DNA of 64,000 nt from assembly GCF_023343835.1 (NCBI RefSeq), contig NC_064447.1, forward strand, positions 4,666,001 through 4,730,000, written 5' to 3'. The stretch comes from Lagopus muta. Lineage: Eukaryota > Chordata > Aves > Galliformes > Phasianidae. Position 1 is the first letter of the stretch; every line of letters starts with the position of its first letter. The notes beneath the pieces are model-generated. The model saw only the letters and a list, made by a program, of their open reading frames with translations. It was not told the DNA's origin and did not search any database. Shown piece by piece: positions 1 through 14,096 of the stretch. A program made the position numbers and the translations under genes.

Positions 1-3000
1 AGGTTTCTTTATTTGGGACTAATGAAGGTTACTCAGGGAAAAAAAGAACAGGTACTCCTTTACTGTGTTTGAGTCTGGAAATGGAGAGACTTTATCAGCA
101 AAGTCAGTTGCATCTTCAGATTGTCAAAAGAAGAGTGTCTACAGGTCAACATGGCCCATATTCTGCCAGAAGATCTAGATGCCATCCTGGCCACTGAGGA
201 AAATTGGAGCAATGTGTCTTTTGCTATGCACTTGTTGATCCCCATATCTTACATTTTTTGACTTAGATTCCGCCTTGTACGTTTTCCTACTTCTGTGAGA
301 GAATTTGATCACAAGAAAGTGATAACATGGTGTCTTTAGAAAATGCTAGTGGTGCTCTTTAGATTTTTCCGTAGGCTTCTAGAAATTATGCAGTACAAGG
401 TGGGCTACCACAGCTACCTTAAAGTATTATAGTGATCTTAAGTTTTCTTTCATGTTTACTGCATTCTAGTGTCTACTGTAGACAGTTTAAAGTGTTTCCC
501 ATTGATGTGTCATGTTACTAAAGGGAAAAACACAAGGCAGAGACAAGATCTTGCATAAGTTAACCATGAACTAAATGTGGTAGAGCAGACAATTTACAAA
601 ACCTCAACGTAGAATGGAGCCCTTTTTTTCTTATTAGCCACTGTGATGCAGTAGGTAACCATTTTGTTTGAGTAATAGATGAGATTATTATAAGATTATG
701 CAGTCACTCAGTTTTAATCAGCTGAGTGGGAAATCTCTGCTTCCTTATCAAAGGGCAGCAGATGAAAAGCGACATCTCCACAGATCATTATGAATGTAGC
801 CTTGTATGAAGGGGCCACTCATCTCCTCTCTTTGCAACTAGAACTGCTACTGAGGGAGTTATGTACTGGGTGAAAATGCCTTGATTAAAACAGACTGGAA
901 TCTAAACACAATTAGACTGAGGGGATGCAGAAATGTTTGGTATTAATTGCGTACCATAACAAGTGCATAAAGTGAAACAAAAAAAGGCGGTAGGAAAATC
1001 CTCAATTTCCTGATGAGTTGTCCAAAATGAAAAATTAAAACAAATCTGTTCTTACGTACTCTTTATAGAAATATTGTCTTTTAGAATGTCCGTATAGTCC
1101 ATGCAGTAATAAAAAAATAATGTTCCATTCTATTTGAGCACATGCGTCAGTAAGAATGGTTTTTTTTCTTTATCTTACAAGGAGAACAAATACATACTTG
1201 ACAGGGCAGAAAGAAATTTTAAAAATGAAAGCTTTGTCTTCTCATGCACAAACTGTAGTGTTACTGTGTAATGCTGTTCTGTTCCAACACAAATCAAAAC
1301 ATTTCTGCACCCCATATTTGCCCTTAGAATTGAACAATCAGATGCAAATATTCAGCTTTGGTTGCAATTCATCCAATGTTGGGTCAAAGCAGTTATTTAG
1401 AAAAGAGACAACATTTCAGAAAAAATCAGTCAGTATGTGTATTTTCTCACTTCTATTCAGCTGGGGGGAAAAAGGATGTAAGCCAAACCTCTGTCAATTT
1501 AATGTTGTTAAGTCCATCTGTGGCAGCTTTCTAAGGTAAATAATGATAGTTTGTCTACAGTTCTGAACTTCATGTTTTCTTCTGTATTCATAAAACAGAT
1601 AAATTCCATTCTCATTTACAGTGACTTCACTGTAGTTTTTTTTTCAAATTAGCACCTCTTCAAGTGAAAATGCCAGCTTAAGTATCTTTTTATTTTGGTC
1701 TTGGATTATTTATCTGTTGTTGGCTTTTCTACTTAGTTGGCTACTATATATTGTCTTCTGCCACAGTTCCTAACAGCCTTGTGAAAGCTTTCTGTGTATT
1801 TGTGGACTCATTTGAACAAAGCAGCAAAACCCTTCTGCTAGGCTGCAGTACTTGTGATGTTTTATGAAGACAGTGCATCCGTTGTATCAGATGTGTCTGT
1901 GGATTGTGGGTTCTGCAGCTCCAGCCATACACCCAGCATGCTGTACTGTGGGAGTTTTGCAGGCTTTTTTCTATTCCATTCTCCTCCAGGAAACCAGCAC
2001 CTGGCATTTAGGAGTGATAAACACCTTGCACACAGTCAAAATTTAACTTAGTGTAAAAGTTCCTGGAAGTGCTTATGCTGTATTTTATGTGCCAAAGGAC
2101 CAAGAGTATTTGTACTGAATATTTAGCTCAGGCCAAATTCTCTCAATAAACGTGAGAGAAGGAAAATAAAATTAGGTTTCCTACTTCCCTAGTTCATGAT
2201 TGCTGCCCTCTGTGCATCTGCTAGGTTTAATTGCGATACCATTTCCACTCTGAAAAACAGTTTCTCAGGTGGCTTCCTCAGTTAAGATATTCTGATTAGA
2301 ATATGTAAAGTGTGACTTGTAAGGATGTTTGCCATCTGGGGCAGCAGCAACATGAGGAAGTGCGCTCCTCCTCTGCTTGCCATACAAATCTGGAACATAA
2401 GATACTCTTTTTTTTTTTTTTTTGCAAGGTCATTCAGGTAGACCATACAACAGCAAATGCCACTGTCAGATTTCAGAGCACACAGAAAAAGTGTTACTTT
2501 AATTCTCAGCAGTAATGATTTCTCTCAGTACTTGTTTTTTTTTGTCTAGGCCTCACACAATAGTGGCATTTACAGTTACTGCTGTTCTAGCAGCATCCTC
2601 CACTGACTTCTCGCTAAGTTGCACTATCTTCCCTTGGAAACTCAGGCTGACTGTTTCTCAGGAGCTGTTATAGGGTCAGGAGAAGAGCATGCTTTGGAAA
2701 TGTAAAGTCTTTCTTTCACTTTCTCACACTATTCTAAGTAAAACTGTTAGACTTTTTCTTCACGAAGAGCAGAGGTTTCCACTTCTTAATCTGTGCTCCT
2801 TTTTGGACAAAGCTTCTAAAAACGTGGATGGAGGGCACAGTGCAAACAGTGCACTTTATTTATACTGTGTTGTGCCCCTGTGGGTCCTGGAACTGGCTGT
2901 GTCTGGCTTGGGCAGTCCACAGCCTCTCCTCACAGAGGCCCTGCAGCCCTGCTGCCAGCATCATGACACGTAAACCCAATGCAGTTATTAAGCCGTAGTC

Positions 3001-3320
3001 ATATCTTGAAATTCCTTTCTGTCCTTGGCAGCTGTACAATGGACAGTTCATTTGGCAGGCATAAACCTTCACATCATCTGGCTACTTTGATATTAAAAGT
3101 TTGCAGAGTGCATAGAGCGCGTCTGCTGTATGGAGGGGTCCCTGTAAGCAAAATCTTTTTCGTAGGATTTAAGGCTTTACAGATTAAGTTTTGATGTATT
3201 ATTTAAATAGTTTGCCCTGTAAAAGTTCTGAAGAGCTGCCCTTTGAGCAAATTGCAGCCAAGTAAGTTTTGCTCTGTTTTCATGGCAGCACTGAATTTCA
3301 GTCTCTGTCTCATTTCACAG
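1..3320. other. Low-copy non-coding stretch
   Basis: AT-rich single-copy-looking DNA. I see no recognisable gene or transposable element. The longest open frame (1156-1539, plus) is low in complexity of function: it shows no signal of any family and is read as a chance frame. A run of 16 T lies at 2408-2423. The minus frame at 1744-2007 is likewise unrecognised. Confidence 0.6.
2408..2423. repeat. Poly-T tract (T16)
   Basis: An uninterrupted run of 16 T read directly from the sequence. No recognisable retroelement body abuts it, so it is called a simple repeat rather than a retroposon tail. Confidence 0.9.
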
Positions 3321-3400
3321 GTTCCAGAGCCTGAATTGAGCCTTCATAATGCAGGATGTGCCGTACAAGCCTACACCTAATGAGTTACACACTGCAAACT
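3321..3400 (+). other. Candidate exon bounded by consensus splice signals
   Basis: The segment follows a good acceptor (pyrimidine-rich CTCATTTCACAG ending at 3320) and is followed directly by the donor GTGAGT at 3401-3406. It contains an ATG at 3349 that opens a 17-codon frame (MQDVPYKPTPNELHTAN) running into the donor in phase 1. Such a layout would suit an alternative 5' exon. However, acceptor-donor pairs of this quality occur by chance in 64 kb. If the next acceptor (3480) were used, the frame would close at once with TAG, so coding use would need a more distant downstream exon. I do not recognise the peptide. Confidence 0.25.
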
Positions 3401-3480
3401 GTGAGTCTATATTGACTTGCCGAGTGTATAATAGTGTGTCCTCAGAAATGCTTACTTATATCTTTTTGTATTTTCTACAG
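3401..3480 (+). other. Possible 80-nt mini-intron
   Basis: It begins GTGAGT and ends with a branch-like CTTAC at about 3460 and a T-rich tract closing in TTTTCTACAG at 3480. The signals are textbook-like but the pairing is inference only, and 80 nt is near the short limit for vertebrate introns. Confidence 0.15.
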
Positions 3481-6400
3481 AGAGCATAGACAAATTGCGT
3501 GGATATGTTTTTGAGTGGTGTTAAATGCCAGAGAAGGAATCATTAGCTTTAAAAGCAATGTCTACCGTCTTTGAAAATGAAATCTGAAATCACGTATACT
3601 TCTTTGGCTTCACTTTATGCTGAGCAATGGCTTCAGTGCTATTTATGTGTTTCCCAGCTGCAAAGGCACTTATTTTTTGTTTGCCCGTTGGAATGGCTAC
3701 TGTACTTTAAAACAGATTAAAGAAACATCTAGTTCAGGCATAAATTTGGTAGATCAAGAAAGAAATTAAAGATTTCTCTCCAGGGGAAAGACCCAGGGAA
3801 AGACCATCCTGCAGTGGAACTTCCACAGTCCAGCCATATAAAAGGCTGCAGGATTTGATGTATCTGTGCTGCTGATGCATTTCTGCTGCATGTTTATGGG
3901 CAAGGCAGAAACATTTCTCTAAACAGGTGGAGATGGAACACAGCCTGTTGGGACTGGGATAAGAGATTGTTACTACGTAGTTCACAAACTGATATTCCCC
4001 TCTCAATGGTGATAATTGGTGAATGTTTCTGCGATTTTAATCAGCAGTCATTCTGCTCTTGCAGTAGGGCATCGTTCCACTGTAAGTAAGCACAGCATAC
4101 CCAGCAGAACACGTAACCTGCTGAGTTAGTACTATTATCTCTATCTCAGGATATGCAAGTAACAAAGGCAATCTTTCCTCGAAGGAGAATTAAGAAGTTA
4201 AAATTACTGCTTATTGTGTTCCTTTCTCAGCTCTACTCCTATCCCCCTCCTTTCTCCCCCCCATGATGATTAGAAGATTGCCAACTAAAGACAAGAAAAA
4301 CAATCATTTCTGCTACACTTAGTACTGTCTGAGTCATCAATCCTTCACACAGACCTATGGTCCATTTCCTTTTCATTTTATTCCGTTGGCTTATAGATTT
4401 ATAAAGTCGTTAGGGAAAAGAAATTCAGCCTCTTGGTCTATAAGAACCTGTTTAAACATAAAGAGGCATTTACTTACAAATGGCACTGTATTGCCTATGC
4501 ATTTATCTTGACAGTCCAGTTTAATTTATAAAGCATAATGTGCTTGTAACTCAGCCTGAGAAATGTAGTTTAGCAAGCAATATTGACTTAGTAAATCTCC
4601 CTTCTCTCTCTTATTGTAAATCTGATAAACCTAAAGCAGCATTCTGGGTACTAGAGAATCTAAATATTAAAGCAGTGCTCTTCAAGAGGATCTTGATAGT
4701 ACTTCACTTAAAACTGCAAGTTGAAGCAATAGTTTATCCTATTGTGAAGTGGTTTAATCTTTCCTTGATCATTTCTCAAAGATGTGGATGTGCTGTACAG
4801 TAAAATTGCCAGATTTGTGCTGAACTGCAGCTTTAGAAGCCATTATTCTGAAGAGGTTATCTAAATTGAATGGCTTTAAGATGACTTGTAAAGTCATTAG
4901 GAGACTTCAAGCCTTTTATGTGTTTGACCACACAACCTGATGTGATTCATATATGCTCCGAGATGCAAGCTTTAAATCTGTTTGCTCGCTGCATTGCGAA
5001 ATGGAAGTTTGTTTTCCCATTTCTGACAAAGGAAGTGCAACATGTTATTTTAACTTGGAGCTTATATACAGATCAATTATGTAAATCCCATAACACTGAT
5101 TTATTTGCCATATAAATAGTGCCGGGAAGATAGAAGGTTGTAGTTGAATCACAGGTTATAAGCTTAAACACTGGCTTCATGCTTTGAATGCCTGAATCAA
5201 TCTTCTCACCCTAATGACTCAATTACCTTTCAATTCCCAAGAAATTGTAGGTTCCAAGTTTCCAAAAAGATCTGCTTAAGAAAAAGCACATATATCTTTA
5301 TACTTCTTGTATTTCTCGTGCCAGCTTAACTCCTGTTAAAGCAATAGAACGACATTCCATTTTGAATTTCTTTTTGTATGCTTAGAAGTAGTTTAAAACT
5401 TATGCCTTTTCTTACCTTATGCCTTTGTGATGTGAAAACAGCTAATGAGTGATTCTGACAAATACTTTACTCAGCTTTTCTTACTAGGTCTTATTATGTA
5501 TACTTTGATAACATTTCAAAATACTGAAAAGTGTTTTCATTTCAAGTTTGTTGAATATTTTACCTACTGGCTAACTGATTTGAGATGCAGTGCTTTTTCT
5601 GTGGTGTTCAAAGAAAAGCTTCCAACTGTCAGTAGCTAATATAAATATGATTTTACTCCCTGAGTATGCAGGGGCTTGGGGAGGCACCGTTTGTATCTGT
5701 CTCTATATTCTTAGCATCATAATATGCTCTCCTGTAACTGTCTTCTCTGTTACAGGTTTCTGCTAATAACTTTCCTCAACATGACTTTTATAACCCAGTT
5801 TTTCAGTCAGTTTTTCATTACCAACCTTGATCTAGCAAGATGTTGCAAAGAGATTATTCCAGCACAAATGGGAGAGGTTGCTATCTGTTCAGATACGGAC
5901 AGATGGCTGAACAGTCCCCTGCACTAAATAATCCTGAGTCCCCAGCCTCTCCTTTCTCCAACTGTGCACCTTCCACTAGAACAAAGGACAAATGTATTTA
6001 TTATCTGTATTTATTATGGCAATATCTTTTTCATATTTTGGTAAATCTTTTTTTTTCACCATTGTGATCATGGAGGGAAACATTCTCCATGTTGTGCACA
6101 ATTTTTATTCAGACTGGGACTGACATTACGATAAAAAAGTGGACAGGCTGCCATGATTTTCTGGTATTATTCTTAGTTAGGCTGTAAATTCTGAAGGACT
6201 TGTAAGATCTAAAATGTTCTACTCTTTTACAAATGGCACTGAGGATGAGGATGGGCTTTATGCACTCAACCTAGAAAGCAAGTCAGATTCTGATTTCTGC
6301 TATTAATTTCAAGCTCATGCTAATTGGCTTTAGAAATGTTTGTTTTAGGAGGCTTTGCAAGTTGACAGTATCCTCTATGAATCAGATAAACAGCAGTCCA

Positions 6401-9400
6401 ACTCTCCCACAAATCCGACGCTTTAAATAAGTAGAAAAAAATTATGATATTCAACTTTATTGATCGCCCTATTACTTTTTAGGGGAATTGCTGGCAGAGT
6501 TTGTGTGTTGACTGTAATACAGGAAATTCTCTGCAGTAAAGAAAGGGCATTTGCAGATAGTAAGAATGTTACATACATAGACTTGTGTGAAACGCGATAG
6601 CTCCAAATGTGTCTGTAGTCTCAAAGAATGCCCTGTTACAGTGGTTTCTCATTCTACTGCTTGAGTCATTGATAGTGATTTGTAATCTCAGTATGGAATC
6701 AAATACTTTTTTTTCTTGAAGCCAGTTTGGCAGAGAAGGCAATGTAACAGTGAAGTTACATAGTTAAACTTAAGTCTGTTTTTGTCAAGGACAAAATATC
6801 AGCACTTTGACAAGATTTTAAAGTTCCTTATTAAACAGTCCATAAAGTCTTAGACATCTTATCAGGAAAGTAAGGTTAGATGATTAGAAAAACAAATTAA
6901 ACGCAAATTGCTTACAGAGTAGATTAAGTTGGTTTGTGCACAGCATACTCTAAAGCATTCACTGAGATGGTCTGAGACGTTGCAGTGGGCTGAACCATGG
7001 CTTGGAGAGTACCCAGCAAAAGACTTCCCTGCCTACCAGAATGGGTTACGTGAAAATGTCTTCTCCAGCTATGAATGAAAATAATCTTGAGAAGCAACTG
7101 CAAGAAGTATTGACTGTAGGCTAATTGCAGGCTGGTGACCTCCCTAGGACAAAATTCATACCCTTTTCTAGTGGACTGGTTCCATCTATTCTCTCAATTC
7201 ACTCTGTGATGAAAAGAAATAACGTTATGTTTGTATCTCAGAGTTTAAAATAAGCCCATTCGTGTACACTTCAGACATCTGGTGATGATCTCTACTGGCA
7301 GTAGAGAGGCGCAGAACAAAGATGAATTTCTGACTAGGTATTTGTATAAGGGATAACCCCCGGAGGCTCTCGTTAGGCAAGAAAAACCAGACAGACTTCT
7401 GAAAGTTATCAGCTGATGCTTGGGGGATTTGCAAATGGAGAAGAGAGAAGACTGACCAGAGTTAGCTCTCACTAAAGTAGTTCAGGCACTAGAAGCATGA
7501 GGGCTACATTAGTGATCAGCTTTGTAGGGCTAATTAGTCATGCTAAAAATCTATTTCTTGTGAAGGCCATCGCAGTTCAGGTAAAGCTGCATGCATCTGT
7601 ACCCTGCAGATACCTAAATGAAATGAATGCATTTTGAAGAGAGCTCAAAAGAGAGGCCAGCAAGAGCTGCTGAGTGCTGAGCACTTAGGGAAATTTGGTC
7701 ATTTTGCTTTAATGTGATTTATTGGTCTTAACATCAAGATATAAAGTAAATCACTTTGATTTTTCCTTAGCAGTACAGCTGGAATCTACTTGTGCATGTT
7801 ATCCATGGCTGCTCTCTGACGTTTGTGTGTTTATTATGCACAGCAATTAAACACCCCTTTTTCCTAGACAAATTAGAGCTGTGCGAGTTTGTGATTCTGT
7901 TGGCAGGCTTACAAATCTTGCTGTGCAGTGCTCACGGTGTTTTCTAATTTTTCTGTGTCATGATGTATCTTGTATGACTAGGGTTGTTTCATTTTCATAG
8001 CAAAGCTATAATGATTTCATACTGATTAAGTGGAAATAATGCCAGCTTCTGTAGCTTCTTTGCTCTGCGTCTCTTGCCTAGTTTTCACAAGGCTGCACCA
8101 AACCCCCTCTTATGCAACAGAGGATGAAAAGCGTTCTCTCAGCTTACATGCATGCATGTATGTGTGTACTTATTGGTATTTATTTTTGAGTAGAAGTTTT
8201 CATGTGTATATACTAGCTGTAACAAATAGGCAATTGCAGCTAGGTGTCAATGATAATTTGTGATCACGTTTCTTTTGCAGCATGAGCATACCTTTATGCT
8301 GCAGCCCCTTGCTGTGTAACTTGTATGCTTCTCAGCACAGCTACATAGCAGCTGTGTGAAGAAAGGCAAGAAATGTCTCAGCATATAAGTGCCCAACATG
8401 TTTTGGGATTGAACAGTGTTTTTTTCTTCCCTTATGGATAAGGAACACTGTGTTGCTTGATCCCTACATACAAGATGTGTGGTACTCAGAAGCTGGGCTC
8501 TGGAAGGTCACCAGATAAACAGCTGTTGGGCTTAAACAACAGACATTGAGGCTGGCAGTACATCAGATAGGTTTCTTCTGGAAATCTGCCCAGTTCCTAT
8601 CAAAAACTTGTTGAAATCAACACATGCCTACAAAATGTTTTGATTTTTGCATGTGGAGTGTTTTTCTATTAGAAAACCTATTAGAAGTGTTCCAGTAATT
8701 TTTTTTTCCCGGTTAGAATTCCTAGCAGAACTGAAGTGAAAGCAATCATCTTTTAGTGAGTGTTTTCTGTGATAGAGTGTGAGATGCCTCAGAGGGAAAT
8801 GCTGTGTGTTGCAGAACAATGATACTGCTTGGTATCAGCGATAATCCTGTTGCAAGCTTTCAGTATCTCTTAGTGGCCACTTTGCAAGCTTGGTTGCAAA
8901 CTTTATTCCCATAACCGAAGAAATCTTTTCCGATATATAGCTGAACATTCATATCACATTGCATAGGTGACTTACAAGGAGAGATTCTGTGTGTCGCAGT
9001 TAGAAATGAGGTTCTCCAAACTAAAGGATAAATTTAGCACAACACAATGTGTTTTCAGAAGCTGAATTTTGTTAATGTGATCCATATGTTTATGGGGACA
9101 TCATCTGATGAGATCTGTGTGAGTAAGGAAGGCTGGAAGGAAAATTAAAAAAAAAAAAAAAAGGCAGATTATTTCAGATTACTTGAAAATCCCAGAGGCA
9201 AATCAGAAAGAGGGAGAAGTGTGCTGTGTTCACATGAAGGGAAGTGCTGGAGGGGCAAAACCATGTGGGTAACAGGCTGTGAGCACCACAGTCTGCTAAA
9301 GCACCAGCACTTTCTTCTTCTTCTCCATCCTGAAAAATAAAAGCCAGCAGCAGCGGGGGCAGATAATCTTCTCCAGCTTCTGAAGGAAAACATTATTTTC

Positions 9401-10707
9401 CTTTTTGTAATGCACCAGTTGAAAAGCTGCTTTTCTTTTCTGAGTTGTAATTATTTATGCCACTGTTATAGAAGATACCAGAGCTTGACTGAAATGTTTT
9501 GGCAGTACGTGCTGTGACAGGATGGTGGTTTGGCAGGCTCTGTGCTCACTCCATACCAGACAAGAGCCAGATATGTGGGGCTGGGAGACCCCGTTGTCCA
9601 GGGAAAGTGATGTGTGGGCATGAGTGTCTAACGTACAGCATTTAGTCTGCACGTAACAGGGAAAACTGGTTAATGAAGATGAGATATGCTGAAGCGTAAC
9701 ACAGAGGCTTGGCCAAGGAGCTGTGGGAAGGGAAAGGACATGCCCAGTCTGCTCAGAAATGAGATACCTCTCGAGCAATAGTTTTTGCCAGAGAAGTGAA
9801 AAGCACAGTGCAGAGGCCTTTGCCTTGCTTGAAGGAAGGGATTCCTCTCTTCCTGGAAGCTCAGCCCTTGGTACGGCTGTTTGAACCAAGATTTCCACTG
9901 CCATATCTTTGCTACTGATATCAGAAACAAAAGAAATGTAAGGAAAGGGCTTATGTTTATCATCACCTTCATCAGAACTTCTGGGTTAGTTTGGGACCCT
10001 CAAGCACCTCTGACTGCAAACAGAGGGAGCACTGCTGACACGTGCTGGGACATCTCCTGCCCTCAGTGACAGGCACAGCAGTAGAATTACAACAGTGGCC
10101 TCCGTGGACTGCGTCAGATTGGTAATGGCACAGGAAAGCCTGTTCAGGAGGTAAAATGACGTCTGAAGCATTACAGGAAAACAGTTATACACTTAAATGT
10201 GTAGATGTTCTGAGTTAGCTGATCCGAGCTCTGAAGTATCAAAACAATTTAAGATGACTGGAAGGTTGTTTCAACAAATGCCCTTAATGATGTGAGTGGT
10301 GATTCATTTTAATGCTTGAAGCTTGCATTTACTGAAGGACCAGATTAACAGTAGCCTCCAATATTTCGTAAGGATTCTGACAGTCTGAATTTGAGCTACA
10401 TTTTAGTTTTTGCATCAGTATCAATTCCTAAAATTAACTGTTTTTTTTTGTTGTTGTTGTTGTTTATTTGTTTGTTTTTGCTGGAGTTCACTGTGTGCCA
10501 CACAAATTCTGAACCCAGATGCAGCTGTGAGTAATAACTGTGGTGACTGAAATTTACAAATAGTCTTGCTCACTTCAAATAAGCAAAGTTTATTTAAGGT
10601 TGGCTGCATTCAGAACCACAACTGTTCCATTAAAAAAAATACAACAAAACCCAACAATGTTACTTTTCTAGAGAGGAACATTTATATTGGAACCTATATT
10701 GATATAG
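3481..10707. other. Low-copy non-coding stretch
   Basis: AT-rich DNA without a gene or a clear transposon. The short open frames here (for example 5724-5927 plus, 7225-7434 minus) have no family features. The minus frame 9455-9904 (149 codons) is the longest and is also unrecognised; it sits in a locally GC-richer patch where stop codons are rarer. A T-rich (GTT)n/(TTTG)n patch occurs at about 10441-10480. Confidence 0.6.
9147..9162. repeat. Poly-A tract (A16)
   Basis: Uninterrupted run of 16 A preceding GGCAG. No retroelement body is recognisable upstream. Confidence 0.9.
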
Positions 10708-10797
10708 TTTAGTGGAGAATTATTGGTGGTAGGTAGGTGGTTGGACTTGATGATCTTGCAGGTCTTTTCCAGCCTTAGTGCTTTTATGATTTTATGA
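10708..10797 (+). mobile_element. CR1 LINE 3' end fragment
   Basis: About 90 bp matching the extreme 3' end of bird CR1 elements: a GGTGGTTGGACTTGATGATC core, then the pattern CAGGTCTTTTCCAGCCTTA and a decayed octamer tail (ATGATTTTATGA). Only the untranslated tail is left, as is usual for 5'-truncated CR1 copies. The tail has several mismatches from the octamer repeat, so the copy is old. Confidence 0.85.
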
Positions 10798-12612
10798 CAT
10801 GGACATTGTGAATTCAAGTACCCCCAAATGAGCAAATATCTAAAACAGAGATTTCCATTTCGCAGTTCTGAACTGGGATGAGAGTAACCTATGGTGAATT
10901 TCAAATCCAATGCAGAAGTATTTTGATTGTGAATTCACTGAGCACAAAGCTCAAGTCTAACTCAATGGGTTTTTTTTGTTTGTTTGTTTTACCTTTCACT
11001 TGCTCCCAGTGTTGTTGCTTTGGGGTTTGGCTTTGTCTTCTGCAGATTTCTCAGAAAGACAGCAGAAAATGACCTTTATTTTCCCTTCTTGGGAAAGGTA
11101 TTTTCTCTCAAAAGAAACATTTAAACTTCCAGCTAATTCCTAGGGATTTGGAGGGATATTCTGTAAAAAAAGGTTTCCTCTGAAAACAAGTTGGCTGCTG
11201 CCCTAATATTTAGAGCGGCAGCATTTCTTGGCTGTGGGGAAAATGAGATGGGCCAGCTGATTGAGGTTGTGGCTGAGCCAAGATGAGTCAATTACCTCGA
11301 TGTGCTGAGCAGCCATCCAGAGCACAGGGAGAGCAGCTATGCCAGGGCTTGTGCTTTCTGCCCTGACAACAAGCAGCTGCAGAGCTGTGGCTGCGGAGCA
11401 GAGCTGCGACCGTCACCAGTCTGGGAGAGCAGTAACTTCGGTTCATTTTATTTATCTGGAGTTGGTGCCATTGGAGCTGGTTTGTTTTAAGGTCTGGTAA
11501 TAAAACTGAGGAGGCAACATTTGAAATGCATACATTTTCATACTGTGCCTTTTCCAGTCTTTGTCAGGCAGTGCAGATATTGCCAGGCATTTGCTGACAC
11601 AAGGATATGACACAGATGCAGAAGGCCTTTGGCATTCATCTGAGTCAGAAAGCTGAGAAGACTGAGACAGCTTCACGCCAAACATTGAATGGGTTATCCT
11701 GCAAAAGCGGGTGTTTAACAGCCTCATCCTTTTGTGGGTATTTTATATCTTTGTGATATTGACTTGAGGCAGGCTGTACAGTCATTACTTTGACTCACAT
11801 CTGTGAGACTCAAGGCCCACTCCTACCCATCTGCTGCCTACCCTCTGCAATAATACCATTCTCTGGTATCTCCTTCAGTTTGTTTTCTGGGAAAACACAT
11901 GCATTTTACATGACATTTTATCACTATGTGCTCACCACTGCATTCATTAAAAAACATTTCCTCAGGACTTCTCATGCAGCCTAGGCCTTTTGCAACTTTG
12001 TCTTGTAACTTTAGCAGGAAAAAAAAACCAAAAAAACAAAAAACCAAAAAACCAAAACATTTCTTCCCTTTATGCATCTCATGGCTAAAAAGCATTTTTG
12101 GCTGACCACAAAAAAAAAATGTTAAATTAGGTGATTGCTAACGGCTCAGACCAAAACTGCAGAAAAGTGATATTCTTATGTTTACCTTGAGAATTTAATA
12201 AAAACTAAATGCACAATGTAATGCCGTAGGATGTGCCTTATGAGGAAAAATTTGCTTTAAAGAACCCTGGAATTAAAAAGGAAAAAGAAAACATCTGTAA
12301 TCTTGCAGCTCTATCTTACTTCCATAGGAATTTTGGTTTTTACCTTCCCTTTAAAACCAATTCATAATTACAGGTGGAAAAGTTGAGAGTAATGCGTATA
12401 AAAGCTTGAAAATGGGAATTAAGCTAACACTTGCTACTTGCATTTAAGAATTCATTTCAGTTTACCTAAATAGTACCTGGGTACTTTCTCTACCAGCTTG
12501 GATCTTATCATTTGAAATAGTTTCCATTTCAAAGTATATCCTGGTTTCCCTTTACTACCTTTCCATCTCTTTAGAAACATCCCGGGCAGTGTTTCCTATA
12601 ACTTGGTCTATT

Positions 12613-12633
12613 TATTGATCTGAAAGATCAATA
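12613..12633. repeat. Perfect 9-bp hairpin, 3-nt loop
   Basis: TATTGATCT at 12613-12621 is exactly complementary to AGATCAATA at 12625-12633, with loop GAA. Seen directly in the sequence; function unknown. Confidence 0.85.
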
Positions 12634-14096
12634 CAATTTTACTTCCACTGCATTTGATGTTAAACTGGTGCTTTTCAGTTTGCTAGTTTAGCCCAGCCAT
12701 CATTACCTTCTTCCTCAGTTTCAGATATGACGCTTAAATCTTACATGAGAGGAGTTTTTCTGAGACTCTAGCATCATTTCCTGTGCAAGATCAGCTTTCC
12801 AAGTACATCCTTTGTATACCAAGCTGAAAAGATTGCAGTTAAGACGATAATAGCATTCAGTTTTGCTTTTGGTGGGCTGCCAAGCCTGAAAGATGCTACT
12901 TTGTTGGACGGATGAACTTTTGTATGTTACTGCAAATGATTTCAGATGCTTGGTCTTCCGAGGGCTTTAGGGTAGCATCTGTCTCTACAGTGTCTAACTT
13001 TCTTCCATAGTCAATAGATGCCAAGTGTAACAGCAAATTGCATTTGTCTCTACTTTCTCATTAATGTGATGGATGTTATATAGGTGTATTTATGCAATTC
13101 CTTTGATCTTGTTTTTGTAGTGGTTTGTAGAGTATGGTATCATTACTCTCGTCTTTCATGTAGATACTCTTGCCAAGAAGATAAATACTGGCCTTAATCC
13201 TGTGTACAAACATCTTTTTCAGCTGTCACCATCTTCCTTTTGCGTACAAGGTTATTGAGCAGTTCTGTAGGCCTACCTTTCTATTTCAGGAATGCAGCAC
13301 ACAAATCCTAAATGACAGAGCTCTCCCAGAAAAACCCTTCATGGAGGTTTAGGAATGTCAAAATCCTTTCTTTTCTCCTCTGCCCTGGCATTCCCTGCAT
13401 CCTGAGAAATGTTTACTAGCTTAACTTTTTACTGCCTGACATAAAGCAGAATGTGACTGTTGAGATTTTTATTCCACATCAACCAGTGAATATCATTATA
13501 CATTCATAATTTACAAATCTTTGGAACACGTTTGCATAATTTGGTGCTTTTCCAATAGACAGAGAATAAATGGACTTAGTACAGAGACAAACTGGTCAGT
13601 ATAAAAACCTGCATTAACCTGCGCTCGCTTTGGTTTGACAAGATCTGCAGTCTTCTGAAGACAGGGATACAATCAATACTTATTAAAATTCTACAGTTGT
13701 ACAATTAAATGTTTTCCATCAGTGGAGCATCAGCAGGACATAACCACATGCAAGTTTCTCTTTTCATTTGTTGAAGAGCTGCCAGACTGTGCAGGAGCCT
13801 GATCTGTGGGAGGGTCGAAGAAGCCTGGGATGTGAATGACAGCCAGCTTACTTTTCCACCTCCAGCCATGCAGAAGGAGTGACATTAGCCCTTGGTGGGA
13901 CCAGACAAAAATCTATTTCATGCTTTACTTGGAGGTTTAGGAAACATTGCTATATAGCTCAAATCGAAGTTGCTTTTGGCTATATTTTGACCTAAAAAGC
14001 TGTCAAAAATGCCTTTTGCTCAAATAATATGAAATGCTGAAAGAACCAAAACACTTTGCATAGCCAGTTCAGTATTTTGTTGCAATCTGGTCTCAC

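Noticed and set aside
100-261. Plus-strand frame reading MAHILPEDLDAILATEENW...
   Set aside because: It looks protein-like and follows an acceptor-like TCTACAG, but no family is recognised and it ends after about 38 codons.
1001-1030. MIR-like CTCAATTTCCTGATGAGTTG
   Set aside because: Only the short CTCAGTTTCC-like core matches. The preceding TGACCTTGGGCA block and tRNA head are absent.
3837-3843. TATA box TATAAAA
   Set aside because: A good match but with no initiator, CpG island or downstream gene; AT-rich DNA yields many such matches.
9455-9904. 149-codon minus-strand frame
   Set aside because: No domain, signal peptide or repeat family recognised. It lies in a locally GC-richer patch where stops are rarer, and overlapping shifted frames are open too.
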